From NCBI RefSeq assembly GCF_001984575.1, contig NZ_LZNS01000001.1, positions 6,146,624-6,210,623 of the forward strand: a stretch of 64,000 nt of DNA, in the 5' to 3' direction. Position 1 is the first letter of the stretch, and each line of letters opens with the position of its first letter. Made by a program: the position numbers and the translations under genes. A model generated the notes under the pieces. It was given only the letters and a program-made list of their open reading frames with translations. It did not search any database and was not told the DNA's origin. This document shows, piece by piece, positions 1 to 8,559 of the stretch. The stretch is from Streptomyces sp. MP131-18 (GTDB taxonomy: Bacteria > Actinomycetota > Actinomycetes > Streptomycetales > Streptomycetaceae).

Positions 1-1034
1 CCGAGCGGCAGTTCGGCGGGCTCGGCGGCGGTGCGGGCGGCCAGGTCGGCGGCCAGCAGCACCAGCGCGCCGCCGAGCGCGGACGCGGGCACCAGGAACC
101 GGTGCCCGGGCCCCGCGGCCATGCGCAGCAGGTGCGGAACGAGCAGCCCGACGAACGTGATGACGCCCGCCACGGCGACCGCGGCGGCCGTCAGCAGCGC
201 GACGACGAGGACGAGTACGATGCGCAGCCGTTCGACGTCGACGCCCAGGTGGCGGGCGGGCCGTTCGCCCAGCGCGAGCAGGTCGAGTTGGCGCGCGTAG
301 GCGGGCGCGATCAGCAGCCCGGCCGCCGCGCACGGCAGCACGGCGAGCACCTTGCTCCAGGTGGCTTGCGAGAGCGAGCCGAGCTGCCAGAAGGTGATCT
401 GGGTGACCTGCGCGTTGTCGGCGAAGAAGATGAACAGGCCGATCAGGGCACCCGCGAAGGCGTTGACCGCGATGCCGGTGAGAATGAGCGTCACCACCTC
501 GGTCCGCCCGCCCGAGCGCGACAGCGCGTACACCAGCAGCACGGTCAGCAGCCCGGAGACGAAGGCGAAGACGGTCACCGTCCAGGTGCCGAGGAACTCC
601 AGGCCGAACGCGATGGCGCCGACCGCGCCGACGGCCGCCCCCGAGGAGATGCCGATGACCCCCGGCTCGGCAAGCGGGTTGCCGAACACGCCCTGCATCA
701 GCGCGCCCGCGCAGCCGAGCGAGGCGCCGACGAGCAGCGCGAGCACCACCCGGGGCAGCCGCACGTTCCACAGCACGCTCTCCGCGACCCGGTCGAGCTC
801 CCGCCCGCCGAGGTGCAGCCGGTGCTGCACGGAGCCGAGCACGTCGCCCAGCGGTATGCGGAACGCGCCGGTGGCGGCGGAGACCAGCGCGAGCACCACC
901 AGCGCGGCGCCGAGCGCCGCGGTCAGCCACACCACCCGGCCGCGGCGCGGCGCCGCGGGCGCGGCGGGCCCGGCGGGGGCGGGCGCCGCGGCCTGCCGCT
1001 TCCCGCGCTCCGCGCGCAGCGCGGGGTGGCTCAC
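1..1034 (-). CDS. hmuU: Haem/iron ABC transporter permease, FecCD family (3' end beyond window)
   Basis: This is the integral membrane permease that moves haem or a ferric chelate across the cytoplasmic membrane, working with the lipoprotein encoded just upstream. The GTG start at 1034 overlaps the hmuT stop as GTGA, which suggests translational coupling. Translation gives many hydrophobic helices and FecCD hallmarks, including a motif reading GCAGALMQGVFGNPLAEPG and, near the truncated end, ITFVGLLVPHLLRMAAGPGH. About 344 codons are present; the C-terminus and the expected ATPase gene lie left of the window. The haem assignment rests on the adjacent HtaA genes and iron box; a siderophore substrate cannot be excluded from the permease alone. 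Confidence 0.88.
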   Translation of the reverse strand, partial: MSHPALRAERGKRQAAAPAPAGPAAPAAPRRGRVVWLTAALGAALVVLALVSAATGAFRIPLGDVLGSVQHRLHLGGRELDRVAESVLWNVRLPRVVLALLVGASLGCAGALMQGVFGNPLAEPGVIGISSGAAVGAVGAIAFGLEFLGTWTVTVFAFVSGLLTVLLVYALSRSGGRTEVVTLILTGIAVNAFAGALIGLFIFFADNAQVTQITFWQLGSLSQATWSKVLAVLPCAAAGLLIAPAYARQLDLLALGERPARHLGVDVERLRIVLVLVVALLTAAAVAVAGVITFVGLLVPHLLRMAAGPGHRFLVPASALGGALVLLAADLAARTAAEPAELPL

Positions 1035-2059
1035 GACGCGCCGTCCGCGTGGATCTGCGCGGCCAGCGAGGCAAGGACCTCGTCGGTGCGCGGCCCGTAG
1101 TTCAGCAGCACACCGTCGTCGATGTGGGCTACCCGCCGGTCCATCCCGGCCGGGGTCTGCGCGATGCCGGGGATCTCCAGCAGGCCGTCGATGCCGCCCA
1201 CGGATTCGAGTCCCTTGGTCATCACGAGGATCACGTCGGGTGCCGCGGCGGCCAGCGCCTCGCTGGTGATCGGCGTGAAGTCCCGTTCCAGGCCGGATTC
1301 CGCGCCTGCGTCCACGCCGCCGGCCGCGTCGATCAGGGAACCGGCGCCGGACTCGGCGCCGCCCAGCAGGTACACCGAAGCGGAGCCGCGCAGGTACAGG
1401 AACGCGACGCGCGGCCGGTCGCCCGCGCGGGGCACGTCGGCGCGCGCGGCCTCGATGCGGTCGGCCGTGCGCGCAATCAGCTCCTCGCCCGCCGACGGCA
1501 CCCCGAGCGCCGCGGCGACCGCCCCGATGCGCGGCGCGATGTCGTCCAGACCGAGCGCGGCGTCGAACACCACGATCGGCACGCCCGCGGCCCGGATCTG
1601 GGCCACGGCCTCGTCAGGACCCGTGGTGGATTCGGCAAGCACGATGTCGGGACGCAGCGACAGGACACCCTCGGCGGACACGTCGTGGCCACGCGTCACC
1701 ACCGGGAGACCGGCGGCCTGTTCGAACGTGGCGGTCACGTCGCGGGCCACGACGCGGTCGCCGAGGCCCAGCGTCCAGACCAGCTCGGCGAGGGAGCCCG
1801 ACAGCGGAACGATCCGGTCCGCGGACTCCACGGTGACCTCGGTGCCGTCCGCGGAGGGCGCGGTCACCGGCAACGCGGGCGTCGGCGCCGGTCCTTCCAG
1901 CGGCTCGACCCGGTCGGCGGCGGGCGCGGCCGACCGCTGCTCCGCGCCGCCCGCGCCGCCCGCACCGGCGGAGCCGCCGCAGCCGGCGAGCACGAGGGCA
2001 AGGACCGGCAGGAGGGCGAGAGTTCGGAGAAGACGCGTGCGTCCCGGGCCGTGATCCAC
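1031..2059 (-). CDS. hmuT: Haem ABC transporter substrate-binding lipoprotein (HmuT-like)
   Basis: This periplasmic-binding-protein-like lipoprotein (342 aa) would capture haem outside the membrane and deliver it to the permease. A basic N-terminus, hydrophobic stretch and lipobox LVLAGCGG place the lipidated cysteine near residue 27. The mature part has the two-lobed class III binding-protein pattern, with DRIVPLSGSLAELVWTLGLG and LRPDIVLAESTTGP. The GTG start at 2059 follows an AAAGGCGG ribosome binding site. Its promoter region holds the iron box at 2104-2122, shared with the divergent HtaA genes, so iron-dependent repression is expected. Siderophore binding is the alternative, but the HtaA neighbours favour haem. 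Confidence 0.87.
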   Translation of the reverse strand: MDHGPGRTRLLRTLALLPVLALVLAGCGGSAGAGGAGGAEQRSAAPAADRVEPLEGPAPTPALPVTAPSADGTEVTVESADRIVPLSGSLAELVWTLGLGDRVVARDVTATFEQAAGLPVVTRGHDVSAEGVLSLRPDIVLAESTTGPDEAVAQIRAAGVPIVVFDAALGLDDIAPRIGAVAAALGVPSAGEELIARTADRIEAARADVPRAGDRPRVAFLYLRGSASVYLLGGAESGAGSLIDAAGGVDAGAESGLERDFTPITSEALAAAAPDVILVMTKGLESVGGIDGLLEIPGIAQTPAGMDRRVAHIDDGVLLNYGPRTDEVLASLAAQIHADGAS

Positions 2060-2103
2060 TGATTCGTCCGCCTTTCGGGGGTTACGGACTTGCCGACTAT
2101 AGA

Positions 2104-2122
2104 TTAGGTTAGCCTAACCTTA
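2104..2122. promoter_or_regulatory. DtxR/IdeR-type iron box between hmuT and htaA genes
   Basis: The 19 bases TTAGGTTAGCCTAACCTTA differ at one position from the corynebacterial DtxR consensus TTAGGTTAGCCTAACCTAA as I recall it. The site lies 36 bases upstream of the HtaA start and 45 bases upstream of the hmuT start, so a single iron-loaded repressor dimer pair could silence both divergent transcripts. The match is read directly; binding is inferred. Confidence 0.85.
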
Positions 2123-2157
2123 GTTGCTTGCTCCGGGCCGGCCGAAAGGGGCCTTCG

Positions 2158-3609
2158 ATGCTGCCCAGCACCCCACGGCGCCATGTGCGCGCCCTGCGCG
2201 CCCTGTTCGCGCTGCTGTCGCTCGCACTGCCGCTCGTGCTGCTGCCCGGCCACACCGCGCAGGCGGCCGAACGCACCGTGGCCGGCGGCCGCCTGGACTG
2301 GGGCATCAAGACGTCCTTCCAGACGTACGTCACAGGACCCATCGCGAACGGCGCCTACGAACTGACCGGCGGCGCGGCCACCGTCGGCGAGAACCAGTTC
2401 CGCTTCCACTCCGCCAGCGGCGGCTACGACCCGGACACCGGCGCGTTCGAGGCCGGATACGGCGGCGGCGTTCACTTCACCGGACACCGGAAGGACGACG
2501 GCAGCCACGAACTGGACCTCACCATCAGCAATCCCACCGTCCGGATCGCCGGCGACTCCGGCACGCTCCACGCCGACATGCGCAGCAAGGAACGCGGCAC
2601 CGGCGTCGTCACCGAGACCGCCCAGGTGCCGCTGGCCGACCTCGACCTGACCGGCGTCGACCTGCGCGGCGGCACCTCCATCGCGGTCACCGGCATCCCG
2701 GCCACCCTCACCGCCGAGGGGGCGGCCGCGTTCGCCGGGTACTACCGGGCGGGCGACGCGCTGGACCCGGTGACCCTGACCGCCGACACCGAAGCCCCCG
2801 CCGAGCCGGAACCGGAGCCGGAGCCCTCGGACGACGGGGACGGGGACGGGGAAGCCGACGCGGCGGACGGCGCGATCGCGGCCGGTGCCGTCGACTGGGG
2901 CGTGCGCCGCACCTTCCGCGAGTACGTCACCGGCCCCATCGCCGAGGGCTCGTGGCAGGTGGCCGACGGGGCGCAGGACGGCGGCGCGCTCTTCCGCTTC
3001 CCCGCCGCCTCCGGTACCGCCGACCCCGAACGCGGCACCGTGGAAGCCGAGTTCACCGGCGCGGTGCGGTTCACCGGCAGCGGCCTCGACCTGACGCTCG
3101 GCGGCTTCACCGTCACCGTGGCCGACGGCGAGGGAACGCTCGCCGCCGACGTGACCACGGACGGCGGCGAGCCCGCCGCGGACCGGCCGCTGATCACCTT
3201 CGAGGCCGCAGGACCCGCGCCGCGCGACGGGCTGATCCTGCTGAACGAGGCGCCCGCGGAGCTGACGGAGGAGGGCGCCGCCGCGTTCGGCGGCCTGTAC
3301 CCGCCCGGCACCGCCATGGACCCCGTCACCCTCGCCTTCGCCCTCGACGGCGACGCCGAACTCCCGCCGCTGCCCGACCTGGGCAGCGAGCCCGCCGCCG
3401 CGGAGAGCCCCAGGGCCGCGGACCCCGGCACGGACCCCGGCGAGGCGCCCGCCGCGGCGGAGCCCGCCGACGACGGCGGCACCCCGACCACCCTCATCGC
3501 GACCGGCACCGGCGTGTCGCTCGCCCTCGCCGCCGCCGCGTACGTCCTCCTGCGCCGCACCCGCCGCGCTCGGCACAACGGAATCCCCAAGGAGACAGAC
3601 CCGTCATGA
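2158..3609 (+). CDS. htaA: HtaA-domain haem-binding surface protein, two HtaA domains, C-terminal anchor
   Basis: HtaA domains bind haem at the cell surface and pass it to HmuT in corynebacteria. This 483-aa protein has a signal peptide (residues 1 to about 36, ending AQA), a first HtaA domain from about 42 beginning GGRLDWGIKTSFQTYVTGPI, an acidic Glu-Pro/Asp linker, a second HtaA domain from about 243, and a C-terminal hydrophobic helix followed by RRTRR. Tyrosine in the YVTGPIA motif is the candidate haem ligand by analogy. The ATG at 2158 follows AAAGGGG and was chosen over an in-frame TTG at 2128 that lacks a ribosome site. An LIATG just before the helix faintly resembles a sortase signal. 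It overlaps the next gene by ATGA. Confidence 0.87.
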   Translation: MLPSTPRRHVRALRALFALLSLALPLVLLPGHTAQAAERTVAGGRLDWGIKTSFQTYVTGPIANGAYELTGGAATVGENQFRFHSASGGYDPDTGAFEAGYGGGVHFTGHRKDDGSHELDLTISNPTVRIAGDSGTLHADMRSKERGTGVVTETAQVPLADLDLTGVDLRGGTSIAVTGIPATLTAEGAAAFAGYYRAGDALDPVTLTADTEAPAEPEPEPEPSDDGDGDGEADAADGAIAAGAVDWGVRRTFREYVTGPIAEGSWQVADGAQDGGALFRFPAASGTADPERGTVEAEFTGAVRFTGSGLDLTLGGFTVTVADGEGTLAADVTTDGGEPAADRPLITFEAAGPAPRDGLILLNEAPAELTEEGAAAFGGLYPPGTAMDPVTLAFALDGDAELPPLPDLGSEPAAAESPRAADPGTDPGEAPAAAEPADDGGTPTTLIATGTGVSLALAAAAYVLLRRTRRARHNGIPKETDPS

Positions 3610-5057
3610 CCCTCACCAGACCCCGCCCCGTCCGCCGCGGCGGGCTGCTGCTCGCCGCGGCCACCGCGACCGTGCTCGGCGTGACCTCGTTCGGCGGCCA
3701 GGCGCTGGCCGACGACACCGCACCCGCCGCGCCGATCGGCCTGACCGACGGCACGCTCGACTGGGGCGTGAAGGAGTCCTTCCGCCGCTACCTCACCGGA
3801 CCGATCGCGGGCGGGAGCGCGACGACCACCGACGGTGCGCGGACCAACGAGGACGGCAGCTACCGCTTCACCGGTGGCACCGGCACCTACGACCCGGCGG
3901 TCCACGCGGTGGACACCGCGTTCGACGGGAGCGTCCACTTCGAGGGTCACCACGGCGAACTCGACCTGAAACTCTCCGAGTTCCGTGTGGTCACCGAGGG
4001 GGAGAGCGGCGCGATCTTGGCGGACGTCACGGTCGCGGGCACCACCACGGAGGACGTCGAGTTCGCCACGCTCGACCTCTCCGCGGTGGCGCCGGGTCAG
4101 GGGGAGGGCGGGGCGCTGGTCTTCGCGGACATCCCCGCCACCCTGACCTCCGGCGGCGCCGAGGCGTTCGAGTACAACGGCGCCCCGATGTACCAGGAGG
4201 GCACCGAACTGGACCCGGCCACCCTGACCGTCACCCCTGAGGAGCCTGAGGAGCCTGAGGAGCCGGGAACCCCGGAGGAGCCCGGGGCACCCGAGGAGCC
4301 CGGCACGCCCGCCCCGGCCGCCGGCGGCATCCACGACGGCCGGCTCGACTGGGGTGTGAAGGAGTCGTTCCGCGGCTATGTGACCGGCCCCATCGCGAAC
4401 GGCAGCGTCGAACTCACCGGCGGCGCCGCCGAGATCGCGGACGGCTACCGCTTCCCCCACGCGCAGGGCACCGCCGACGGCGACGCCGGCACCCTGGACG
4501 CCGCGTTCGACGGCGCGGTCCGCTTCACCGGCCACGACGGCGCGCTCGACCTGTCGTTCTCCGAACTGGCCCTCGACGTGGACGGCGGCGAGGCCACGCT
4601 GGTCGCCGACGTCACCTCGAAGGACCGCGAGACCGGCGAGGTCGACGCATACGACGCCATCCCCGTCGCGGACCTCGACCTCGCCGCCGACGCCCTGTCC
4701 CCGGCGAGCCCGGTGAACGACGTCATCACCCTCGACGCCGTTCCCGCCACCCTCACCGCCGAGGGCGCCGAGGCGTTCGCCGGCTTCTACGGGCCGGGCG
4801 AGGCCCTCGACCCGGTCACCGCCACCCTCGCCCTCACCGAGGACGCCGACCTCGGCGGGTCAGGGGACGGCGGCACCGAAGGCGGCACCGGCGGACCAGG
4901 CGGCATCTCGCCCCAGTCGGGTGCCACGGGCGGAGCCCTGGCCGCGACCGGCGGCGACACCTCCGCCCCGCTGCTCGCCGGTGCGGCGGCGGCCCTGGCG
5001 GCAACCGGCGCGGCCGTCGTCCTGACCACGCGCCGCCGCGCCCGCCTCCAGGGCTGA
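3606..5057 (+). CDS. HtaA-domain haem-binding protein with LAATG sortase-type anchor
   Basis: This is a second HtaA-domain protein (483 aa), translationally coupled to the first by an ATGA overlap. It has a signal peptide ending near GGQALA, an HtaA domain from about residue 47 (GTLDWGVKESFRRYLTGPIA), a Glu-Pro-rich tandem-repeat linker at about 210-240, and a second HtaA domain (GRLDWGVKESFRGYVTGPIA). The C-terminus carries LAATGG, a hydrophobic helix and RRRAR, the layout of a class E (LAxTG) sortase substrate, so it is probably attached to the peptidoglycan. The linker is encoded by 9-base repeats of GAGGAGCCT around 4236-4300. With htaA and hmuTU it should form a haem relay from wall to membrane. 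Confidence 0.87.
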   Translation: MTLTRPRPVRRGGLLLAAATATVLGVTSFGGQALADDTAPAAPIGLTDGTLDWGVKESFRRYLTGPIAGGSATTTDGARTNEDGSYRFTGGTGTYDPAVHAVDTAFDGSVHFEGHHGELDLKLSEFRVVTEGESGAILADVTVAGTTTEDVEFATLDLSAVAPGQGEGGALVFADIPATLTSGGAEAFEYNGAPMYQEGTELDPATLTVTPEEPEEPEEPGTPEEPGAPEEPGTPAPAAGGIHDGRLDWGVKESFRGYVTGPIANGSVELTGGAAEIADGYRFPHAQGTADGDAGTLDAAFDGAVRFTGHDGALDLSFSELALDVDGGEATLVADVTSKDRETGEVDAYDAIPVADLDLAADALSPASPVNDVITLDAVPATLTAEGAEAFAGFYGPGEALDPVTATLALTEDADLGGSGDGGTEGGTGGPGGISPQSGATGGALAATGGDTSAPLLAGAAAALAATGAAVVLTTRRRARLQG

Positions 5058-5066
5058 CGCCCTGAG

Positions 5067-5098
5067 CCCTCCGGCCGGCCGCACGGCCGGCCGGAGGG
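5067..5098. terminator. Strong bidirectional hairpin terminator
   Basis: A perfect 15-base-pair inverted repeat (left arm 5067-5081, right arm 5084-5098) with a two-base centre lies between the convergent ends of the second HtaA gene and the LysR gene. There is no U tract, as is common in Streptomyces terminators. Confidence 0.75.
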
Positions 5099-5105
5099 CC
5101 CGGGC

Positions 5106-6005
5106 TCAGCAGCCCTGCGGCTCGGTGGCCGCCGTGGTCAGCGCCGTGGTGAACGCCTGCACCGGCAGGGCCGCGGGCGGCCTGCCGTACACGGCGAGCG
5201 AGACGCGCCTGCGCTCCCCGGGCAGCCGGTCGGCGCGCACGCCCGGGTGGCGGTGGGCACGCAGCGCCAGCCCCGGCAGCACGCCGACCCCGAGGCCCGC
5301 GGCGACGAGCGCCTGCACGGCGACGTAGTCGTCGGTCTCGAACGTGATGCGCGGCGCGAACCCGGCCCGCGCGCAGATCGACGCCAGGTGCGTGCGGCAC
5401 CGTTCGCACCCGGCGATCCAGTTCTCCCCGGCGTAGGTCGACAGCTCCGCGCGCGGGCCCGGCCACGTGGCGTCCGCGGGCGTCACCACGTACATCGCCT
5501 CCTGGAGCAAGGGCGTCGTCGTCGTGTTCCGCCGGTCGCCCGGCAGCGGATCGTCGTGGTCGAATATCAGCGCCGCGTCGACGTTCCCGTTGCGCAGCGC
5601 CGTCAGCGCCTCCGGCGGCTCCGCCTCGCTCAGCGCCAGCTCGACGCCCGGGTGCTCGGCCGCCAGGCGCGCCGCCGCGGTCGGCACCAGCGTCGCCAGC
5701 GCCGAGGGGAACGCCGCGAGCCGCACCCGCCCGGTGCCGAGGCCCGCGTGCGCCGCCAGCTCGGCCTGCGCCGCCTCCACCTGGCCGAGGATCTCCTCCG
5801 CCCGCGCCACCAGCAGCCGCCCCGCGTCGGTCAGGAGCACCCCGCGGCCCACGCGCCGCACCAGGACGACGCCCACCTCCGCCTCCAGCTTCGCCAGGTG
5901 GTGGCTCACCGAGGGCTGCGCGTAGTGCAACGACTCGGCGGCCGCGGTGACCGAGCCCTCGCGGGCCACCGCGACCAGGACCCGGAGCCGGGTGAGGTCC
6001 AGCAT
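5106..6005 (-). CDS. LysR-family transcriptional regulator
   Basis: A 299-aa LysR-type regulator. The N-terminal winged helix-turn-helix reads LDLTRLRVLVAVAREGS then SLHYAQPSVSHHLAKLE, and the rest fits the effector-binding domain. An ATG at 6017 would add four residues; the ATG at 6005 matches the usual start of this subfamily, but neither has a clear ribosome site. It is transcribed divergently from the dehydratase gene at 6087, the classic arrangement in which a LysR protein controls its neighbour and itself. The co-inducer is unknown; the target enzyme's substrate or product is a reasonable guess. Confidence 0.88.
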   Translation of the reverse strand: MLDLTRLRVLVAVAREGSVTAAAESLHYAQPSVSHHLAKLEAEVGVVLVRRVGRGVLLTDAGRLLVARAEEILGQVEAAQAELAAHAGLGTGRVRLAAFPSALATLVPTAAARLAAEHPGVELALSEAEPPEALTALRNGNVDAALIFDHDDPLPGDRRNTTTTPLLQEAMYVVTPADATWPGPRAELSTYAGENWIAGCERCRTHLASICARAGFAPRITFETDDYVAVQALVAAGLGVGVLPGLALRAHRHPGVRADRLPGERRRVSLAVYGRPPAALPVQAFTTALTTAATEPQGC

Positions 6006-6058
6006 GCCCGGAAGCATAGATGAGGTCGATGGAACCAGAGAAAACCGGCATTGGATCT

Positions 6059-6072
6059 ATACGGCCAGGTAT
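6059..6072. promoter_or_regulatory. Possible LysR operator palindrome
   Basis: ATAC-N6-GTAT forms a perfect short palindrome 15 bases before the dehydratase start. A second pair, ATAGAT at 6016-6021 and ATCTAT at 6055-6060, brackets the divergent gap. LysR proteins often bind T-N11-A palindromes; this one has a 10-base interval, so the assignment is tentative. Confidence 0.3.
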
Positions 6073-6086
6073 GGGACGGTGCTGGC

Positions 6087-7064
6087 ATGTCTGGCACGCC
6101 GCGAACGCCGACCATCACCGACGCCCTGCGCGCCCGCCGCCTCCTGGCCGGCCACCTGCCGCCCACACCCATGTGGTCCTATCCCGCGCTCAACGCCACG
6201 ACCGGCGCGACCGTGCTGCTCAAGCACGAGAACGCCCAGCCCACCGGCGCGTTCAAGGTGCGCGGTGGCCTGACGCTGATGGCCGGGCTCGACGCCGCCG
6301 GGCGCGCCCGCGGCGTGGTGGGCTACTCCACCGGCAACCACGCCCAGTCCCTCGCCTACGCCGCCGCCCGCTTCGACGCGCCCTGCGTCATCGTCATGCC
6401 CACCGGCCCCAACCCGGCCAAGGCGCACGCCGTCCGGGCGCTGGGCGCCGAACTGATCGAGGCGGGCGCCGACCTCGGCGAGGCCGCCGTGCACGCCGGG
6501 CGCATCGCCGCCGAACGCGGCATGCGGCTGGTCAGCGCGGCCGACGAGCCGGAGCTGATCGCCGGGGTGGCGACCGCCTATCTGGAGGTCTTCGACCGCG
6601 AGCCCGCGCTCGACGCGGTGATCGTCCCGGTCGGCGGCGGCAGCGGCGCCGCCGCGGCCTGCCTGGCCGCCGCGGCGCTCGCGCCCGGCTGCCGCGTCGT
6701 CGCCGTCCAGTCGGCGGCCTCGCCCGCCGCCCACGACTCCTGGCGGTCCGGCGGGGCGCAGCTGCGCCGCCCCAACCGCACCCGGGTCGAAGGGCTGGCC
6801 ACCGGCAGCGGGTTCGAGCTGACCCAGCGCATCCTGCGTGACCACCTTGCGGACTTCCTCCTGGTGGACGACGACGCCATCGCCGGGGCCCAGTGGACGC
6901 TGATGCGCGACGCCCACACCCTCGCCGAGGGCGCGGGCGCGGCGGCCCTGGCGGCGCTGCTCGCGTATCCCGAACGGTTCGCGGGGCAGCGGGTCGCGGT
7001 GATGTGCACCGGCGGCAACGCCAGCGAGACGGAGATCCGCGCCTGTAGCGCGGTGGCCGCCTGA
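6087..7064 (+). CDS. PLP-dependent threonine/serine dehydratase family protein
   Basis: A fold-type II pyridoxal-phosphate enzyme of 325 aa, related to threonine ammonia-lyases and hydroxyamino-acid dehydratases, which convert threonine or serine to a 2-oxo acid and ammonia. The Schiff-base lysine is in PTGAFKVRG (near K58), the ring-stacking region reads GYSTGNHAQS, and the phosphate-binding loop is PVGGGSG. There is no C-terminal ACT regulatory domain, so it resembles catabolic rather than biosynthetic enzymes. ATG 6087 was chosen over an upstream in-frame TTG at 6051. The divergent LysR gene probably controls it. Racemase or ectoine-type lyase activity is possible within the same fold. Confidence 0.87.
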   Translation: MSGTPRTPTITDALRARRLLAGHLPPTPMWSYPALNATTGATVLLKHENAQPTGAFKVRGGLTLMAGLDAAGRARGVVGYSTGNHAQSLAYAAARFDAPCVIVMPTGPNPAKAHAVRALGAELIEAGADLGEAAVHAGRIAAERGMRLVSAADEPELIAGVATAYLEVFDREPALDAVIVPVGGGSGAAAACLAAAALAPGCRVVAVQSAASPAAHDSWRSGGAQLRRPNRTRVEGLATGSGFELTQRILRDHLADFLLVDDDAIAGAQWTLMRDAHTLAEGAGAAALAALLAYPERFAGQRVAVMCTGGNASETEIRACSAVAA

Positions 7065-7086
7065 CCCGGGGCGGCGCGGTCCTGCC

Positions 7087-8376
7087 TCAGCAGTCGCAGC
7101 AGCAGCACCCGTCGCCGCCACCGCCGCCCCCGCTTCCGCCGCCCCCGCCGGCGTCGCCCCCACCGCCCCCGCTTCCGCCGCCCCCACCGGCGTCGCCCCC
7201 ACCACCCCGGCTTCCGCCGCCACCCCCGCTTCCGCCGCCCCCGCCGGCGTCGCCGCCCCCGTCACCCGTGTCACTGCCGCGCTCGCCGCGGTTCGCGTCA
7301 TCGCCGCCGCAGTTGCAGCACTGGCAGCCTTCGGAGCACGTGTCACAGCAGTCGCCCCGGCGGCACCAGCCGGTGCGTTCCCTGCCGGTCCACGGATCGC
7401 GGTACGGGTCGGAGCAGCAGACCTGACCGGTGCAGAACAGCCCGGTCCACACGGCGCAGCCGGCGACCGGGCCGCGCCGCCGCGTCGGCGGCGGGGCGCC
7501 GCCGGGCGGCAGGTGCGCGCAGCTCGTGTCGAAGGTGCGGTCCACGGCCCGGCGCAGCTCGTGGTCGAGCAGGAGGTGCAGCAGCCGGTCGTCGTCGAAG
7601 CGGGCCTCGGCGAGGGCGAGGCGGATGCCGAGGGCCGCGTCGTCGCACAGGCGGCGGACCTCGGGCAGCGGCGTGCCGGTGGCGGTGACCGGGTTCCACG
7701 CCCCGTTCCCTTCGTCCGCCGCCAAGTCCTCGACGGCGTCGAGGAGATGGGCGATGCGGCCGAAGAGGCGGCCCGCCTCCGCCAGCGGCCGGGCGTTGTC
7801 CGGCCGGCCCGCCAGGTGTGCGGTGTGTGCGAATGCGGCGGCCGTCGCGGTCTCCGTGGGCTCGGTCACCGCGAGGACCGGGGTGCCCGGCCCGGCCGCG
7901 GCCTCGACCTCCTGCTGACGGCCGACCGCGTCGGTGAGCACCGCGGTGTCGAAGCCGATCCGCGCGCCGCCGCGGCTGCCCGCCGCGTCCCAGCCGGTCG
8001 CGAAGCGCCGCGCGGCGGCGGCGACGCCGCGGCGGGCCAGCAGGCCGTCGCGGTCGGCGATGTGGTCGCGGATCTTCGCGGACGCAAGCACCAGCGACAC
8101 GGCGGCGGCCAGGGCCGCGCCCTCGCCGCGCGCGACGCTGGCGGTGCGCATCCCGCGCAGCGGGCAGGGGCCGGCGGTGCGCCTGGCCGCCGGGGCCTTC
8201 GGGGCCTGCGCCTCGTGCAGCACGGAGATGAGCAGGCCGTCGTAGTTGGTGGCCACCCGGGCGGCCTGCCCGTGGGTGCCGCGCAGCGCCAGGCAGAGGC
8301 CGCACAGGTGCGCCACCCAGTCATCCGCGAGGCCCCCCGGCAGCCGATGACGGCACGGCCTGATTATTCCGAACAC
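7087..8376 (-). CDS. DUF5685-family protein with Gly-rich, Cys-terminal tail
   Basis: A 429-aa protein of a conserved actinobacterial family without known function. The N-terminus FGIIRPCRHRL...HLCGLCLALR carries conserved cysteines, and the middle is an all-helical region (LASAKIRDHIADRDG; FGRIAHLLDAVEDLAADE). Past residue about 290 it becomes cysteine-rich (CAVWTGLFCTGQVCC; CCDTCSEGCQCCNCGG), then runs through roughly 60 residues of Gly/Ser/Asp repeats to a terminal CCCCDC. The GTG at 8376 follows a run of seven G, which suits the Shine-Dalgarno role, and was preferred over upstream ATGs that lack one. The cysteine clusters suggest metal or Fe-S binding or disulfides, but this is inference. 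Confidence 0.75.
   Translation of the reverse strand: MFGIIRPCRHRLPGGLADDWVAHLCGLCLALRGTHGQAARVATNYDGLLISVLHEAQAPKAPAARRTAGPCPLRGMRTASVARGEGAALAAAVSLVLASAKIRDHIADRDGLLARRGVAAAARRFATGWDAAGSRGGARIGFDTAVLTDAVGRQQEVEAAAGPGTPVLAVTEPTETATAAAFAHTAHLAGRPDNARPLAEAGRLFGRIAHLLDAVEDLAADEGNGAWNPVTATGTPLPEVRRLCDDAALGIRLALAEARFDDDRLLHLLLDHELRRAVDRTFDTSCAHLPPGGAPPPTRRRGPVAGCAVWTGLFCTGQVCCSDPYRDPWTGRERTGWCRRGDCCDTCSEGCQCCNCGGDDANRGERGSDTGDGGGDAGGGGGSGGGGGSRGGGGDAGGGGGSGGGGGDAGGGGGSGGGGGGDGCCCCDC
7108..7262. repeat. In-frame tandem repeat coding a glycine-rich tail
   Basis: The 3' part of the DUF5685-like gene consists of imperfect copies of a roughly 42-base unit coding GDAGGGGGSGGGGG-like blocks. The sequence is almost purely C/G on the plus strand, so copy number may vary between strains and may be hard to sequence correctly. 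Confidence 0.7.
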
Positions 8377-8559
8377 GTGAGCCCCCCCGTGAGCTGATCG
8401 CGCGAAGGTCAACATCATGACAGAGGCGGGGGAATGGCCCCGACCTGGTGTCCGGTGGCCCGGCGAGGCCGGGTCCTGTCAGATCTGTTGACGCAAAAGC
8501 CCAGCTCATACGTTGCTGGTACGAAACAGCGAGGGGTTAACGGGCCGTTCGGGCGCGCG

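Noticed and set aside
2124..5057. Single long reading covering both HtaA genes
   Set aside because: The first half is out of frame with the real HtaA protein and gives an Arg-rich sequence without motifs; the true genes overlap by ATGA at 3606.
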